Notes under the pieces: generated by a model
Told to the model about the DNA's origin: nothing
The model's database searches: none
Seen by the model: the letters and a program-made list of their open reading frames with translations, nothing else
Position numbers and translations under genes: made by a program
In this document: piece after piece, positions 30,075-40,229 of the stretch
How the letters are laid out: every line of letters starts with the position of its first letter
How positions within the stretch are numbered: position 1 is the first letter of the stretch
NCBI RefSeq assembly: GCF_022458745.1
Contig: NZ_JAJJJF010000005.1
Location: 117,305-181,304 of the forward strand
Length of the DNA stretch: 64,000 bases
Direction of reading: 5' to 3'
Source: Bacillus piscicola
GTDB lineage: Bacteria > Bacillota > Bacilli > Bacillales > Marinococcaceae

Positions 30075-30221
30075 ATGTTCAACTATAATGAAGATTCATA
30101 TTGGGACATTTTCTTTCAGACTGGAAGCATTGATGCTTATTTGTTGACGAGACAATCAGAACAGAGCCACCAGCCTCAAGATGAGAAAGAATTTTTTGTG
30201 CATGATGATGAAATTCTTTAA
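30075..30221 (+). CDS. yqzL: YqzL-like small protein
   Basis: A 48-residue frame starting MFNYNEDSYWDIFFQTGSID and ending HDDEIL. The WxxFxxTGxIxAYLL pattern and the position between era and recO match the YqzL family of bacilli. RBS AAGGGTGG. Function is unknown. A competing short frame in another phase begins at 30052. Confidence 0.7.
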   Translation: MFNYNEDSYWDIFFQTGSIDAYLLTRQSEQSHQPQDEKEFFVHDDEIL

Positions 30222-30257
30222 ATAACCAGCGGCTCTACGGGGAAAGGGCGCTGCACC

Positions 30258-31010
30258 ATGCTTAAGAAAGCAGAAGGAATTGTTTTACGTACCATTGCGT
30301 ATGGGGAAACGAACGTAATATTACGATTATATACACGTGAGGCGGGCAAAATTTCACTTATGGCCCGCGGAGCAAAGAAACCGAAAAGTAAATTAAGAGC
30401 CATTGCCCAGCCTTTGGTTTACGGCATGTTTCTTTATTACAAAAGCACGGGTATGAGTACATTAAACCAAGGGGACCCCATCGATTCATTTCGATTTATC
30501 CGAGAGGATCTTTTGAAAACTGCTTATGCATCCTATATGGCGGAATTGCTTGATAAAGTGACGGAAGAAAAGGAAATTAATCCTTATTTGTTTGAACTTT
30601 TTCTCCGTTTAATCCAACACATGAATGATGATAATGATCCGGAAGTTCTCATACGGATTTTTGAGATAAAGATGCTTGCGCAGGCAGGAATTAAACCAGA
30701 GCTGAATCATTGTTCCCGCTGTCGCCGGACAGAGGGGACATTCAGCTTCTCTGTGAAAGAAGGCGGTTTCTTATGTCAGCTGTGCCAACATACAGACCCC
30801 CATCGTATACACATTCAACCACGAACCGTTGAATTGTTACGAACCTTCTATTATCTGAACATCGAAAGACTTGGGGAAATTTCCCTTCGTCCTGCTACAA
30901 AAAGAGAATTAAAGCTTGTACTTGAATCGTACTATGAAGCCTATTCCGGCTTACACCTTAAGACGAAACGTTTCCTGCAACAGATGGAAAGCTGGGATGT
31001 GGATGGATAG
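30258..31010 (+). CDS. recO: DNA repair protein RecO
   Basis: Recombination mediator that loads RecA on SSB-coated DNA. The 250 residues have an N-terminal OB fold (KAEGIVLRTIAYGETNVILR), a helical domain and a zinc-finger-like CSRCRRTEG...CQLC. Located downstream of era and yqzL and upstream of glyQS, as in B. subtilis. Confidence 0.95.
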   Translation: MLKKAEGIVLRTIAYGETNVILRLYTREAGKISLMARGAKKPKSKLRAIAQPLVYGMFLYYKSTGMSTLNQGDPIDSFRFIREDLLKTAYASYMAELLDKVTEEKEINPYLFELFLRLIQHMNDDNDPEVLIRIFEIKMLAQAGIKPELNHCSRCRRTEGTFSFSVKEGGFLCQLCQHTDPHRIHIQPRTVELLRTFYYLNIERLGEISLRPATKRELKLVLESYYEAYSGLHLKTKRFLQQMESWDVDG

Positions 31011-31047
31011 CTTGTTTGCAAAATTTTTATTCGTTAATTAAAAAATG

Positions 31048-31398
31048 AATCCATTTGCAGACTGAAAAGAGCGCCGGGCGGTGACTCCAGCGGGAAAAGC
31101 ATAAGGGAACTTCTGCTAAAGCCGCACACGTCGGGAAGGGAACTTCTACTAAGAACGCCACGTCCTGTGGCAACGCCTTTTTGACCAACATCCTGTTGGC
31201 CTGAGGAAGCTGAAGCGTTGCCCGCGGCTAAGAAGACACAGTGAGAACGAGCGAGAGCGAAGTTTCAAACTGATGTCGCCCTTGTGCCTGGAGGTGAAAA
31301 CATCCGCCAAGAGCGGCTGGAAGCCGGATGTAAATATGAAAAATTGAATGCATGACCTTAATAACCATGTGAGAAAAACTTGCCGCATGCATGGGTAG
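31048..31398. repeat. Interspersed repeat upstream of glyQS (copy 3)
   Basis: Shares the core of the dnaK-dnaJ copy (GACTGAAAAGAGCGCCGGGC, GACTCCAGCGGGAAAAGC) and, with the comEA copy, CGCCT plus TTGACCAACATCCTG. It carries an internal duplication of GGGAACTTCTRCTAA (about 31107 and 31139). Its right end reaches GAGAAAAACTTGCCGCAT just before the glyQS promoter. No protein is encoded. Confidence 0.65.
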
Positions 31399-31407
31399 GC
31401 GCAGATC

Positions 31408-31436
31408 TTGACACTTTCCTTAAGGTTAAGTATGAT
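31408..31436 (+). promoter_or_regulatory. Sigma-A promoter of glyQS
   Basis: TTGACA (31408-31413), 17-base spacer, TATGAT (31431-31436), directly upstream of the T-box leader. Confidence 0.85.
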
Positions 31437-31442
31437 TAATGT

Positions 31443-31663
31443 ACATTTTACGGACTAATTGGCGTTGATGGAAAGTAGTAATTGTCTTCTATTTCGTAAG
31501 CGAGTGCAGGACGGTGGAAGCTGCATGAAATATGGCAATGAAGGCGTTCCGGAGCTTAATGAAAAGAAAGCGGCCTCCTCACGTGAGCGGGGCAAATAGG
31601 GTGGAACCGCGGGCTGTACCCGTCCCTATACCGGTTTTATACGGGTATAGGGACGTTTTTTTT
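31443..31663 (+). promoter_or_regulatory. Glycine T-box riboswitch leader of glyQS
   Basis: The leader holds the conserved T-box AGGGTGGAACCGCGG (31598-31612). Stem I can be drawn by hand: GGAA pairs with TTCC around a specifier loop with AGTA on one side and GAAGGCG on the other, so the specifier codon is GGC (31543-31545), glycine; ATTGTC/GGCAAT and a GGTGGAAGC apical part lie above. A terminator CGTCCCTATACC / GGTATAGGGACG (31621-31655) with eight T follows. Uncharged tRNA-Gly should relieve termination. Confidence 0.93.
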
Positions 31664-31685
31664 ATGTAATATAGGGAGGTATTTG

Positions 31686-32582
31686 ATGAACGTTCAAAAT
31701 ATGATTCTGACATTGCAAGAGTATTGGGCGAAACAAAACTGTTTAATTATGCAGGCTTATGATGTAGAAAAAGGCGCGGGGACGATGAACCCGATGACGT
31801 TCTTAAGAAGTATCGGACCGGAACCGTGGAATGTAGCATATGTGGAGCCTTCTAGAAGGCCTGCTGATGGGCGGTACGGAGAAAATCCAAACCGGCTCTA
31901 CCAGCATCATCAATTTCAGGTGATCATGAAACCTTCTCCGGCAAACATTCAAGAGCTCTATTTAGACAGCTTAAGGGCACTAGGAATTGATCCAAAGAAA
32001 CATGACATTCGTTTTGTTGAAGATAACTGGGAAGCACCGACTCTAAGTGCATGGGGTCTCGGCTGGGAAGTGTGGCTTGATGGAATGGAAATCACCCAAT
32101 TCACTTATTTTCAACAGGTTGGCGGGCTGGATGCCAACCCGGTGGCAGTGGAGATTACATATGGAATAGAGAGACTTGCATCCTACATTCAGGATAAAGA
32201 AGATGTATTCGACCTCGTCTGGGTAGGAGGGTTTACTTACGGAGATGTGTTTAAGCAGCCTGAGTACGAACATTCAACGTATACATTCGAGATAGCGGAT
32301 CATCAGATGTTATTTGAACAATTTGCTACGTTTGAAAAAGAGGCAGACCGAGCCATTCAAACGGGGCTTGTATTTCCTGCCTATGATTACGTGCTGAAAT
32401 GTTCTCACATATTCAACTTGTTAGATGCAGGGGGAGCGATTTCCGTAACGGAGCGGACTGGGTATATTAGCCGGGTACGCAACTTAGCGCGAAAATGTGC
32501 GCAAGCGTATTACGAAAAACGTGAACAATTAGGATTCCCGATGCTTCAAGAGAAAGGGCGTGAACATGATGGCCAACAATGA
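31686..32582 (+). CDS. glyQ: Glycyl-tRNA synthetase alpha subunit
   Basis: Catalytic class II subunit of the tetrameric glycyl-tRNA synthetase. The 298 residues contain [37 protein letters not shown] and the motif-3 region of the family. ATG 31686 follows GGGAGGT. Controlled by the upstream glycine T-box; overlaps glyS. Confidence 0.97.
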   Translation: MNVQNMILTLQEYWAKQNCLIMQAYDVEKGAGTMNPMTFLRSIGPEPWNVAYVEPSRRPADGRYGENPNRLYQHHQFQVIMKPSPANIQELYLDSLRALGIDPKKHDIRFVEDNWEAPTLSAWGLGWEVWLDGMEITQFTYFQQVGGLDANPVAVEITYGIERLASYIQDKEDVFDLVWVGGFTYGDVFKQPEYEHSTYTFEIADHQMLFEQFATFEKEADRAIQTGLVFPAYDYVLKCSHIFNLLDAGGAISVTERTGYISRVRNLARKCAQAYYEKREQLGFPMLQEKGREHDGQQ

Positions 32583-34650
32583 TTTTTTACTTGAAATTGG
32601 AATGGAAGAAATGCCCGCCCGTTTCGTTTCTAGTGCCACAGAGCAGCTTAGAAACCGAATGACAGAGTGGCTGGATGAAAATAGAATACGCTACGAGTCT
32701 GTAGAAGCTTTTTCCACACCACGCCGCTTGGCTGTACGAGTGAAGCAAATGGCAGAGCGTCAGGAGGATATCACGACGGAAGCGCGCGGTCCATCTAAAA
32801 AAATAGCGAGGAACGAGAACGAAGAATGGTCAAAAGCAGCTATCGGATTTGCAAAAGGACAAGGAGTGGAACTTGCCGACCTTTATTTTAAAGACCAGAA
32901 AGGAACAGAATATCTTTTTGCAAAAAAAGAAGTAAAAGGGAAAGCAACGTCTGAACTGCTTCCTGCAGTGAAAGAGCTAATTACGGGGATGAATTTCCCG
33001 AAAAACATGCGTTGGGGCTCTTATTCACTAAAGTACGTTCGTCCGATTCACTGGATAATAGCACTGCTTGGTGATACGGTTGTTCCAATAGAGATCGCAG
33101 GAGTCAAAAGCGGCAGACAATCCGTCGGCCACCGTTTTCTTGGAGAAGAAACGGTTATTCACGATCCACAGGAATATGAGAAAGCTCTAGAAAAAGAATA
33201 TGTGATCGTGCAGCCGGAACAGAGAAAGTCAATCATCCGCAGCCAGATTAAAGCACTCGAAGAAGAAAAAAATTGGGTTATCCCGATTGACGAAAACCTT
33301 CTGGAGGAAGTCAACAATCTTGTAGAATATCCAACGGTACTTTCAGGAGGATTTGCGGAAGAATTCCTGGAATTACCTGAAGAAGTATTAGTTACGTCGA
33401 TGAGAGAACATCAACGGTATTTTCCGGTGGAAGATCATCACGGAAAATTGCTTCCTTTTTTTGTAACCGTTAGAAATGGAAACCGTGATTACATTGACAA
33501 CGTTCAGAAAGGAAATGAAAAAGTTTTAAGGGCCAGGCTGTCAGACGCCGATTTCTTCTTTCAAGAAGACCAGAAGCTTTCACCAGATGAGGCAGCTGCG
33601 AAGCTTGATCAGGTAGTATTCCAGGAAGAATTAGGTACAATTGGTGACAAAACTCGTCGACTTCAAAAGTTAGGAATATCCATCGCTTCCACATTACGTG
33701 TGAGTGAGGAATCGCTTCATCAAATCGAACGAGCAGCAGCTTTGTGTAAGTTTGATCTTGTCACGCTGATGGTGGATGAATTCACAGAACTGCAAGGGCT
33801 GATGGGTGAGAAGTATGCACTTCTTGCCGGGGAAAAGAGCGAAACAGCTACGGCCATTAAAGAGCATTACCAACCTCGTTTTGCGGATGACGAAATACCG
33901 TCTTCCTTAACAGGTTCGCTTCTTGCGATTACTGATAAAGTCGATACAATTGCGGCATGCTTTGGTATTGGTCTCATACCGACAGGCTCTCAAGACCCTT
34001 ACGCCCTAAGACGGCAGGCTGCCGGGATTGTCCAAATTTTATGGGAGTATGACTATCAGCTGTCATTGGATGACCTCGTGACAGCGGCGTTGGACATCTT
34101 GGAGACGGAAGAGCTTCTTAAGAAGGAACGAAAGACAGTCCATCAAGAAATGATATCCTTCTTTAAAGCCCGGCTGAAAAACTTACTTATGGATCGCTCT
34201 ATCCGTTATGATATTGCTGACTCTGTGCTGGAAGATGTAAAGGATACGGTGGGAGTCATGGTGAAAAAAGCAGAATTTCTGCAGGCCAAGTTAAAGGATA
34301 GTGATTTTAAAGATACGGTCGAAGCTTTAAGCCGTGTGACAAATATTGCAAAAGATGAGACAAGTGAACCCGTGTCTGTTCAGTTATTAGAGGAGCAGCC
34401 TGAAAAAGATTTACATGATGCATACGAGTCACTTTCTGTACATTTACCTGAGCAACTTGAAAACGGCAATATTGACAGTGCCTACCGTTTGCTGGAAGAA
34501 ATAAAACCGGCCATCCATTCTTATTTCGATCATGTTATGGTTATGACAGATGACGAACGTATAAGAAAAAACCGGCTTGCCCAGATGGTACACTTATCTC
34601 AAGAAATACGTCGTTTTGCGAACTTCCAATATATTGTCTTCTCTTCGTGA
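32566..34650 (+). CDS. glyS: Glycyl-tRNA synthetase beta subunit
   Basis: tRNA-recognition subunit pairing with GlyQ. About 694 residues begin with [17 protein letters not shown], followed by the conserved GPSKKIA and [20 protein letters not shown], an HD-like region and a C-terminal anticodon-binding helical domain. The start may be ATG 32566 or 32569; both lie behind AAAGGG inside the last codons of glyQ. Confidence 0.97.
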   Translation: MMANNDFLLEIGMEEMPARFVSSATEQLRNRMTEWLDENRIRYESVEAFSTPRRLAVRVKQMAERQEDITTEARGPSKKIARNENEEWSKAAIGFAKGQGVELADLYFKDQKGTEYLFAKKEVKGKATSELLPAVKELITGMNFPKNMRWGSYSLKYVRPIHWIIALLGDTVVPIEIAGVKSGRQSVGHRFLGEETVIHDPQEYEKALEKEYVIVQPEQRKSIIRSQIKALEEEKNWVIPIDENLLEEVNNLVEYPTVLSGGFAEEFLELPEEVLVTSMREHQRYFPVEDHHGKLLPFFVTVRNGNRDYIDNVQKGNEKVLRARLSDADFFFQEDQKLSPDEAAAKLDQVVFQEELGTIGDKTRRLQKLGISIASTLRVSEESLHQIERAAALCKFDLVTLMVDEFTELQGLMGEKYALLAGEKSETATAIKEHYQPRFADDEIPSSLTGSLLAITDKVDTIAACFGIGLIPTGSQDPYALRRQAAGIVQILWEYDYQLSLDDLVTAALDILETEELLKKERKTVHQEMISFFKARLKNLLMDRSIRYDIADSVLEDVKDTVGVMVKKAEFLQAKLKDSDFKDTVEALSRVTNIAKDETSEPVSVQLLEEQPEKDLHDAYESLSVHLPEQLENGNIDSAYRLLEEIKPAIHSYFDHVMVMTDDERIRKNRLAQMVHLSQEIRRFANFQYIVFSS

Positions 34651-34663
34651 TAAATGCTTTCGA

Positions 34664-34692
34664 TAGTCATCCATCATGCTGGAAGGTATAAT
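34664..34692 (+). promoter_or_regulatory. Probable sigma-A promoter of ccpN
   Basis: TATAAT (34687-34692) with TAGTCA 17 bases upstream (four of six to consensus), in the only gap between glyS and ccpN. Confidence 0.55.
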
Positions 34693-34801
34693 AAAAAAAG
34701 ATAAAAAGCAGTAGAGTTGTGGTTCCTGAAGTAGAAAATGGCCAAAACTCTGGTGCCGTTGGATGGGACTTCGTTCGTTAAAAGATAGTCTTAAGGCGGT
34801 G

Positions 34802-35440
34802 ATGACAATCGAACTGACAGGGAGACAGGAGCAGATCTTGAATATCGTGAAAGATAATGGGCCGATTACAGGTGAGAAGATCGCAGACCAATTATCCTTG
34901 ACGAGAGCGACACTGCGGCCGGATCTATCCATTTTAACGATGGCAGGTTTTCTTGATGCAAGACCACGGGTTGGATACTTTTATACGGGTAAAACCGGAA
35001 CAGAACTATTAACAGACAAAGTGAAAAAAATTACTGTTCAAGATTACCAATCGATTCCAGTTGTCGTCGATGAATCCAGCTCTGTTTATGATGCCATCTG
35101 TACGATGTTTTTAGAGGATGTAGGCACTTTGTTTGTAGTGGATAAACAAGCAGCTTTAGTCGGTGTATTATCACGAAAAGATTTGCTGCGGGCGAGTATT
35201 GGAAAGCAAGATCTCGAAGCTATGCCGGTAAGTATCATTATGACGAGGATGCCGAACATAACAATCTGTCAAAAGGATGACCTAATCATCGAAGTGGCAA
35301 ACAAGCTGATTGAAAAGCAAATCGATGCTTTGCCTGTTGTCAAGAAAAAGGCGGATGGAAACTTTGAAGTAACAGGAAGAGTGACAAAAACTAACATAAC
35401 GAAAGTGCTCGTAGATCTTTCGAACAATCAACTGCTGTAA
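34802..35440 (+). CDS. ccpN: CcpN-like repressor with HTH and CBS domains
   Basis: Repressor of gluconeogenic genes (gapB, pckA in B. subtilis). The 212 residues have an N-terminal winged helix (LTGRQEQILNIVKDNGPITG, SLTRATLRPDLSIL) and two CBS domains (about 80-205). Starting at ATG 34802 behind AAGGCGG gives exactly the family length; ATG 34763 adds 13 residues without an RBS. The next gene encodes its usual partner. Confidence 0.9.
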   Translation: MTIELTGRQEQILNIVKDNGPITGEKIADQLSLTRATLRPDLSILTMAGFLDARPRVGYFYTGKTGTELLTDKVKKITVQDYQSIPVVVDESSSVYDAICTMFLEDVGTLFVVDKQAALVGVLSRKDLLRASIGKQDLEAMPVSIIMTRMPNITICQKDDLIIEVANKLIEKQIDALPVVKKKADGNFEVTGRVTKTNITKVLVDLSNNQLL

Positions 35441-35486
35441 TAGAAAATAGCAAGCAGAAAATAAACAGCAGGAGGGAGGATAAGGA

Positions 35487-36302
35487 TTGACAAACATGAA
35501 TGATCAGCATCCAATTGTGTACGTGGTGTCGGATTCAGTTGGTGAAACAGCGGAATTAGTTGTCAAGGCAGCAGCTAGTCAATTTGGGGATCAAGGCGTC
35601 GAAATTCGCCGCATTCCTTATGTGGAAGATGAAGGCACCATTGATGAAGTGATCGATCTTGCGAAAGAAGCAAATGCCTTTATTGCCTTTACGCTCGTCA
35701 TTCCTGAAAAAAACGAGTACTTAATAAAGAAAGCAAAAGCAGCAGGCGTAGATACCGTAGACATTATCGGTCCGATGCTCGATAAACTGGTAAGTTTAAC
35801 AGGTCAGCGTCCTAAATATGAACCTGGCCTAGTATACCGTTTAGACGAAGATTACTTCCGCAAAGTAGAGGCTATTGAATTTGCCGTTAAATATGATGAT
35901 GGCCGGGACCCACGCGGTATCGAAAGGGCAGATATCGTATTAATTGGAGTATCACGAACATCAAAAACACCGCTTTCTCAGTACTTGGCTCATAAGCGCA
36001 TTAAAGTAGCGAATGTTCCACTTGTACCAGAAGTGGAGCCGCCGGAAGAGTTGTTTAAGATTTCTCCAAAAAAATGCATTGGCTTAAAAATAAGCCCGGA
36101 AAAGTTAAATGAAATTCGCACGGAAAGACTAAAAGCATTAGGATTAAAAGCGGAAGCGAATTACGCGAAGCTGGAACGAATTGAAGAGGAACTTGCTTAT
36201 TCCGAAGAAGTTATGAAAAAAATAGGATGTACCGTTATCGACGTATCTAACAAAGCTGTCGAAGAAACAGCTAACTTAATATCAAATATGTTTCAGCGCT
36301 AA
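35487..36302 (+). CDS. Pyruvate, phosphate dikinase regulatory protein (YqfL)
   Basis: Bifunctional kinase/phosphorylase of the DUF299/PpsR family; in B. subtilis YqfL modulates CcpN activity, and other members control PPDK. The 271 residues contain [17 protein letters not shown] and the P-loop-like [17 protein letters not shown]. The TTG at 35487 is seven bases behind GGAGG; ATG 35496 is a close alternative. No PPDK gene is in the window, so the CcpN role is likelier. Confidence 0.9.
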   Translation: MTNMNDQHPIVYVVSDSVGETAELVVKAAASQFGDQGVEIRRIPYVEDEGTIDEVIDLAKEANAFIAFTLVIPEKNEYLIKKAKAAGVDTVDIIGPMLDKLVSLTGQRPKYEPGLVYRLDEDYFRKVEAIEFAVKYDDGRDPRGIERADIVLIGVSRTSKTPLSQYLAHKRIKVANVPLVPEVEPPEELFKISPKKCIGLKISPEKLNEIRTERLKALGLKAEANYAKLERIEEELAYSEEVMKKIGCTVIDVSNKAVEETANLISNMFQR

Positions 36303-36306
36303 CTCG

Positions 36307-36345
36307 AAAGGTCTGACTCTTTTTAGGTGAGAGTCTGACCTTTTT
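36307..36345 (+). terminator. Terminator after the ccpN-yqfL genes
   Basis: Stem AAAGGTCTGACTCT / AGAGTCTGACCTTT with one internal mismatch, followed by five T. Confidence 0.8.
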
Positions 36346-36382
36346 ACTGTCCGATTATTTTTTTGGGATAGTTGGTTAAAAG

Positions 36383-36405
36383 TTATTGTTAACGGTTAAC
36401 AATAA
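36383..36405. promoter_or_regulatory. Perfect 23-bp palindrome, putative operator
   Basis: Two 11-bp arms, TTATTGTTAAC and GTTAACAATAA, flank a single central G. The half-site TTGTTAAC resembles that of BirA operators, but BirA half-sites are separated by about 15 bp. It lies 60-80 bp upstream of the YaiI-dnaG-sigA genes, where an operator would act. The binding protein is unknown. Confidence 0.6.
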
Positions 36406-36464
36406 TGGAATAAGAAAAGGAATTTTGCAGTACTCTGTCGAATTGAAGAAAGGAACGAGGAAGT

Positions 36465-36905
36465 ATCGTTATTTATACGGATGCCGATGCTTGTCCAGTA
36501 AAAGATGAAATAGACGGGCTCGCTCGAACTTATCAAAGTCGTTCATATTTTGTGTCTACTTTCTCCCATGTCACGACAAAACGTTTTTATTCCAAAACTA
36601 TCATGCTAGATCCAGACCCAGAAGCAGTTGATCTTTACATCTTGAATCACCTTCAAAAGGGTGACATTCTGATTACCCAGGATAACGGATTAGCGGCTGG
36701 AGCCATCCAAAAAGGCGGGTTGGTACTTTCGCCACGTGGGAAACTTTACAACAATGCTGAGATCCATTCCCTTTTGTTAAGTCGTTATGAAGGAGTTTTA
36801 GCAAAACAGGGCAAAGTAAAGCCAAAGTCTACCCGTTCTTTTACCAAAAAAGATCGACAGCAATTTAGTCATGCTCTCGAGGAATTGTTGAAGAACCAAG
36901 ATTAA
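36465..36905 (+). CDS. YaiI/YqxD family protein (DUF188), non-standard start
   Basis: The frame encodes the family hallmark near its N-terminus (IVIYTDADACPVKDEI), then DPDPEAVDLYILNHLQKGDI, ITQDNGLAAGAI, LSPRGKLYNN and a basic tail, 146 residues in all; a PIN-like fold of unknown function. Upstream to an in-frame TGA at 36444 there is no ATG, GTG or TTG. ATC at 36465 aligns with the family's first residue and lies behind AAGGAACGAGG. The first standard start, GTG 36552, would delete the DADACP motif. Either AUC initiates, or the start codon is mutated. Sits upstream of dnaG as in B. subtilis. Confidence 0.75.
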   Translation: MVIYTDADACPVKDEIDGLARTYQSRSYFVSTFSHVTTKRFYSKTIMLDPDPEAVDLYILNHLQKGDILITQDNGLAAGAIQKGGLVLSPRGKLYNNAEIHSLLLSRYEGVLAKQGKVKPKSTRSFTKKDRQQFSHALEELLKNQD

Positions 36906-36924
36906 TAAGCGAGGGTGAGGAGAT

Positions 36925-38745
36925 TTGGCTAATTATATCCCTGAAGAAACAATTGCCGAAATTCGTCGTTCTTTAGATATAGTAGAGGTCATTAGTGAGT
37001 ATGTTCAGCTGCAAAAACGGGGGAAACATTATACAGGGCTGTGCCCATTTCACGAAGAAAAAACACCCTCTTTTTCGGTATCGCCGGATAAGCAGCTTTA
37101 CCATTGTTTTGGTTGTGGGGCCGGTGGCAATGTGATCACCTTTATAATGGAAATAGAACAGCTTCAGTTTGCTGAAGCGGTTCAGCGTTTAGCTGAAAAC
37201 AAGGGACTTTCTGTTCCGGATATCCCGCTCTCAGGTACGGTAAAAGATTCCACCCACAACCGCAAGAAAGAAGCTCATCAATTAGCATCCAGATTTTATC
37301 ATCATTTGTTAATGAGCACAGAACAAGGAAGAGAATCTTTTGAGTATTTGCTACAGCGGGGCTTTGAGAAGGAAACGATCGAGCTCTTTCAACTCGGATT
37401 TGCCCCTGACCATGACGGACTCCTAAAGGAGCTTCTCGTCAAACGAGGGTTTGACTTGACGGACATGGAAGAGTGTGGGCTTTTACGCCGGCACGAAGCA
37501 GCTTGGGAACTTCATGACCGCTTTCGCAATAGGGTGATGTTCCCAATTCGTGACATGAGAGGATATACAGTTGGTTTTGGAGGAAGAGTATTAGGAACGG
37601 GTGAACCTAAATATTTAAATAGCCCTGAGACATCTATTTTCAATAAAAGCGATACGCTATACGGAATGGATCTGGCGAAAAAGGAAATTCGTAAACAGAA
37701 CACAGCTGTATTGTTTGAAGGTTATATGGATGTCATATCCGCCTATCAAGCAAATGTGAAAAACGGTGTTGCCTCACTCGGTACATCGTTGACAGAAAGA
37801 CAGGCGCAAGTGTTAAGCCGGAATGCCGAACGTATTATTATTTGCTTCGATGGCGATAATGCGGGACAGGAGGCTGCTGTCAAGTCAGCAAACATGTTGG
37901 AAAAACATGGACTAAACGTACAAGTGGCCGTTCTTCCTGAGAGAATGGACCCTGATGATTATATTCATTCAAAAGGGGCAGAGCAGTTCAAGAAAGAGAT
38001 TATTGAAGCTGCTATTCCATTCATGGCTTTTAAAATGGAGACCTTAAAGAAAAATAAAAACCTTCATATTGAAGGAGATAAACTCAGTTACATCGAAGAA
38101 GTATTGAAACAAATTACTACGCTATCTAAAGCGGTTGAACGTGACTTTTATATGCGGCGGCTTGCCGACGAATTTTCCTTGTCCTTTGACGCCTTAAAAC
38201 AGGAACAATATCGTATCTATAAAGAGACAAGGCGTTCTTTTGATAAGGTTGGGAAGCCCCGTTTTAACCAGGTGCAAAGGGAACGGCGTGGAACCGCCCC
38301 GTTTGTCAATAAAAGAATCCTTCCTGCCTTCCAAAATGCGGAAAGATTTTTACTGGCGCATATGATGCAAAGTAAAGAAATTACAGCTGAGGTAGGGGAA
38401 AGGCTGGGCGGCGGGTTTAATGTAGATGAACATATTGCCCTCGCGGCTTATCTTTATTCGTATTACGGGGACAATAATCCAGCCGATCCAGGAGCATTTA
38501 TTAACCAGCTTGACGATGCCAACCTCGTTAAAAAGGCATCCGAAATAGCAATGCTTGACATCTCTCGACACTTGTCGGAAAATGAATTGGTTGATTATAT
38601 TCATCAGATTAAAAATTATCCAAAGTGGGTAGAAATAGAAGAAAAAGAACAAAAAATGAAAGAAGCTGAAAAAAAAAGTGATCTCAAGCAGGCTTTACAG
38701 CTTGCAGCCGAAATAGTTGACATGAAAAAAGCATTAAAAAAATAA
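36925..38745 (+). CDS. dnaG: DNA primase
   Basis: Makes RNA primers for replication. Zinc-binding domain C40-x2-H43, C61-x2-C64 in LCPFHEEKTPSFSVSPDKQ and HCFGCGAGG; catalytic TOPRIM core with FEGYMDVISAYQ and CFDGDNAGQEA; C-terminal DnaB-interaction domain. The 606 residues start at TTG 36925 behind GAGGAG, 19 bp after the DUF188 gene. Part of the dnaG-sigA macromolecular synthesis operon. Confidence 0.97.
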   Translation: MANYIPEETIAEIRRSLDIVEVISEYVQLQKRGKHYTGLCPFHEEKTPSFSVSPDKQLYHCFGCGAGGNVITFIMEIEQLQFAEAVQRLAENKGLSVPDIPLSGTVKDSTHNRKKEAHQLASRFYHHLLMSTEQGRESFEYLLQRGFEKETIELFQLGFAPDHDGLLKELLVKRGFDLTDMEECGLLRRHEAAWELHDRFRNRVMFPIRDMRGYTVGFGGRVLGTGEPKYLNSPETSIFNKSDTLYGMDLAKKEIRKQNTAVLFEGYMDVISAYQANVKNGVASLGTSLTERQAQVLSRNAERIIICFDGDNAGQEAAVKSANMLEKHGLNVQVAVLPERMDPDDYIHSKGAEQFKKEIIEAAIPFMAFKMETLKKNKNLHIEGDKLSYIEEVLKQITTLSKAVERDFYMRRLADEFSLSFDALKQEQYRIYKETRRSFDKVGKPRFNQVQRERRGTAPFVNKRILPAFQNAERFLLAHMMQSKEITAEVGERLGGGFNVDEHIALAAYLYSYYGDNNPADPGAFINQLDDANLVKKASEIAMLDISRHLSENELVDYIHQIKNYPKWVEIEEKEQKMKEAEKKSDLKQALQLAAEIVDMKKALKK

Positions 38746-38863
38746 ACATTGTAAGGTGGGCAGAAATCTCTCTGATCATCTAGAGGTATACTACAGGTTT
38801 TTTCTTGTTTCATATAGATAGATTTAGTTTGGAACGGTGTGAAGATTGGAAGGAGGGGATCGA

Positions 38864-39979
38864 GTGGCTGAGAAACCAATCCGCCCATTAGCGGAAGGTG
38901 AAGTGTCTATCGATCAAGTGAAGGAGCAATTAATTGAAACGGGTAAAAAACGGGGAGTGCTTTCCTACGCGGAGATTACAGAGAAGCTTGCCCCGTATGA
39001 TCAAGATTCTGAACAAATGGACGAGTTTTTTGAATACTTGGGTGAACAAGGAATTGATTTACTTAACGAAGGTGAAGAAGTTCCGAGTATGGATCAAGTA
39101 GAGAAAGAAGAAGAGCTTGATTTAAACGATTTAAGTGTACCACCCGGTATTAAAATAAACGATCCTGTCCGAATGTATTTAAAAGAAATTGGCAGGGTTC
39201 CACTTTTATCAGCAGCAGAGGAAGTGGAGTATGCAAAGTTAATTGAAGAAGGTGACGAGGAAGCAAAACGCCGCCTTGCAGAAGCAAACCTTCGTCTTGT
39301 CGTCTCTATAGCGAAGCGTTATGTAGGACGGGGTATGCTGTTTCTCGATTTAATTCAGGAAGGTAACATGGGCCTGATTAAAGCCGTTGAGAAATTTGAT
39401 TATAACAAGGGCTATAAATTTAGTACGTATGCAACGTGGTGGATCCGCCAGGCGATCACTCGAGCTATTGCCGATCAGGCACGTACGATTCGTATACCAG
39501 TGCATATGGTTGAAACAATCAATAAGCTGATCCGGGTTCAGCGCCAGCTTCTACAGGATTTGGGCCGGGAGCCGACGCCGGAAGAGGTTTCTAAAGAGAT
39601 GGATCTTACCCCGGACAAAGTCCGTGAAATCCTAAAGATAGCCCAGGAGCCGGTATCACTCGAGACGCCAATTGGGGAAGAAGATGATTCGCATCTAGGT
39701 GACTTTATCGAAGATCAGGAAGCGTTAGCCCCGTCAGATGCAGCAGCTTATGAATTATTAAAAGAACAATTAGAAGATGTGCTTGACACGTTAACGGATC
39801 GTGAGGAGAATGTGCTGCGCCTCCGTTTTGGGCTGGATGACGGGAGAACACGAACACTCGAAGAAGTCGGGAAAGTATTCGGAGTTACGAGAGAGCGAAT
39901 TCGTCAGATTGAAGCTAAGGCTTTGCGTAAACTCCGGCATCCAAGTCGCAGCAAGCGCCTGAAGGACTTTCTTGATTAA
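38864..39979 (+). CDS. sigA: Primary sigma factor SigA (RpoD)
   Basis: Housekeeping sigma factor. GTG 38864 behind AAGGAGGGG gives 371 residues, the same as B. subtilis SigA; TTG 38846 would precede that RBS. Region 1.1 is short and acidic, region 2 has [17 protein letters not shown] and [20 protein letters not shown], and region 4.2 has [20 protein letters not shown]. Follows dnaG by 118 bp. Confidence 0.98.
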   Translation: MAEKPIRPLAEGEVSIDQVKEQLIETGKKRGVLSYAEITEKLAPYDQDSEQMDEFFEYLGEQGIDLLNEGEEVPSMDQVEKEEELDLNDLSVPPGIKINDPVRMYLKEIGRVPLLSAAEEVEYAKLIEEGDEEAKRRLAEANLRLVVSIAKRYVGRGMLFLDLIQEGNMGLIKAVEKFDYNKGYKFSTYATWWIRQAITRAIADQARTIRIPVHMVETINKLIRVQRQLLQDLGREPTPEEVSKEMDLTPDKVREILKIAQEPVSLETPIGEEDDSHLGDFIEDQEALAPSDAAAYELLKEQLEDVLDTLTDREENVLRLRFGLDDGRTRTLEEVGKVFGVTRERIRQIEAKALRKLRHPSRSKRLKDFLD

Positions 39980-39996
39980 ACGTCTTTCATTTGAGA

Positions 39997-40032
39997 AAGG
40001 GATTGCCTTACCAAAAAAGGGGCAATCCTTTT
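39997..40032 (+). terminator. Terminator of sigA
   Basis: Stem GGATTGCC / GGCAATCC (40000-40007 and 40021-40028) with a TTTT tail. Confidence 0.8.
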
Positions 40033-40229
40033 ACATAGCACCGGCCAACCTTCAGCAGAACGGCTGGCGAGCGGGTTGTATGTTTTAGGTATAATTGAAC
40101 GACTGATGACAAAAGCTACAAAAAACAGCTTTCATCTTTTCTAATCACCTATAATCGAGTAAAATATAGAAGGAATGAGGATTTATATCCCGTCATTATA
40201 GGACTACATAGAGTAAAGGGGGAAACAAT

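Noticed and set aside
36383..36405. BirA (biotin repressor) operator
   Set aside because: Half-sites resemble BirA's but are fused without the spacer of about 15 bp, and no biotin gene is adjacent.
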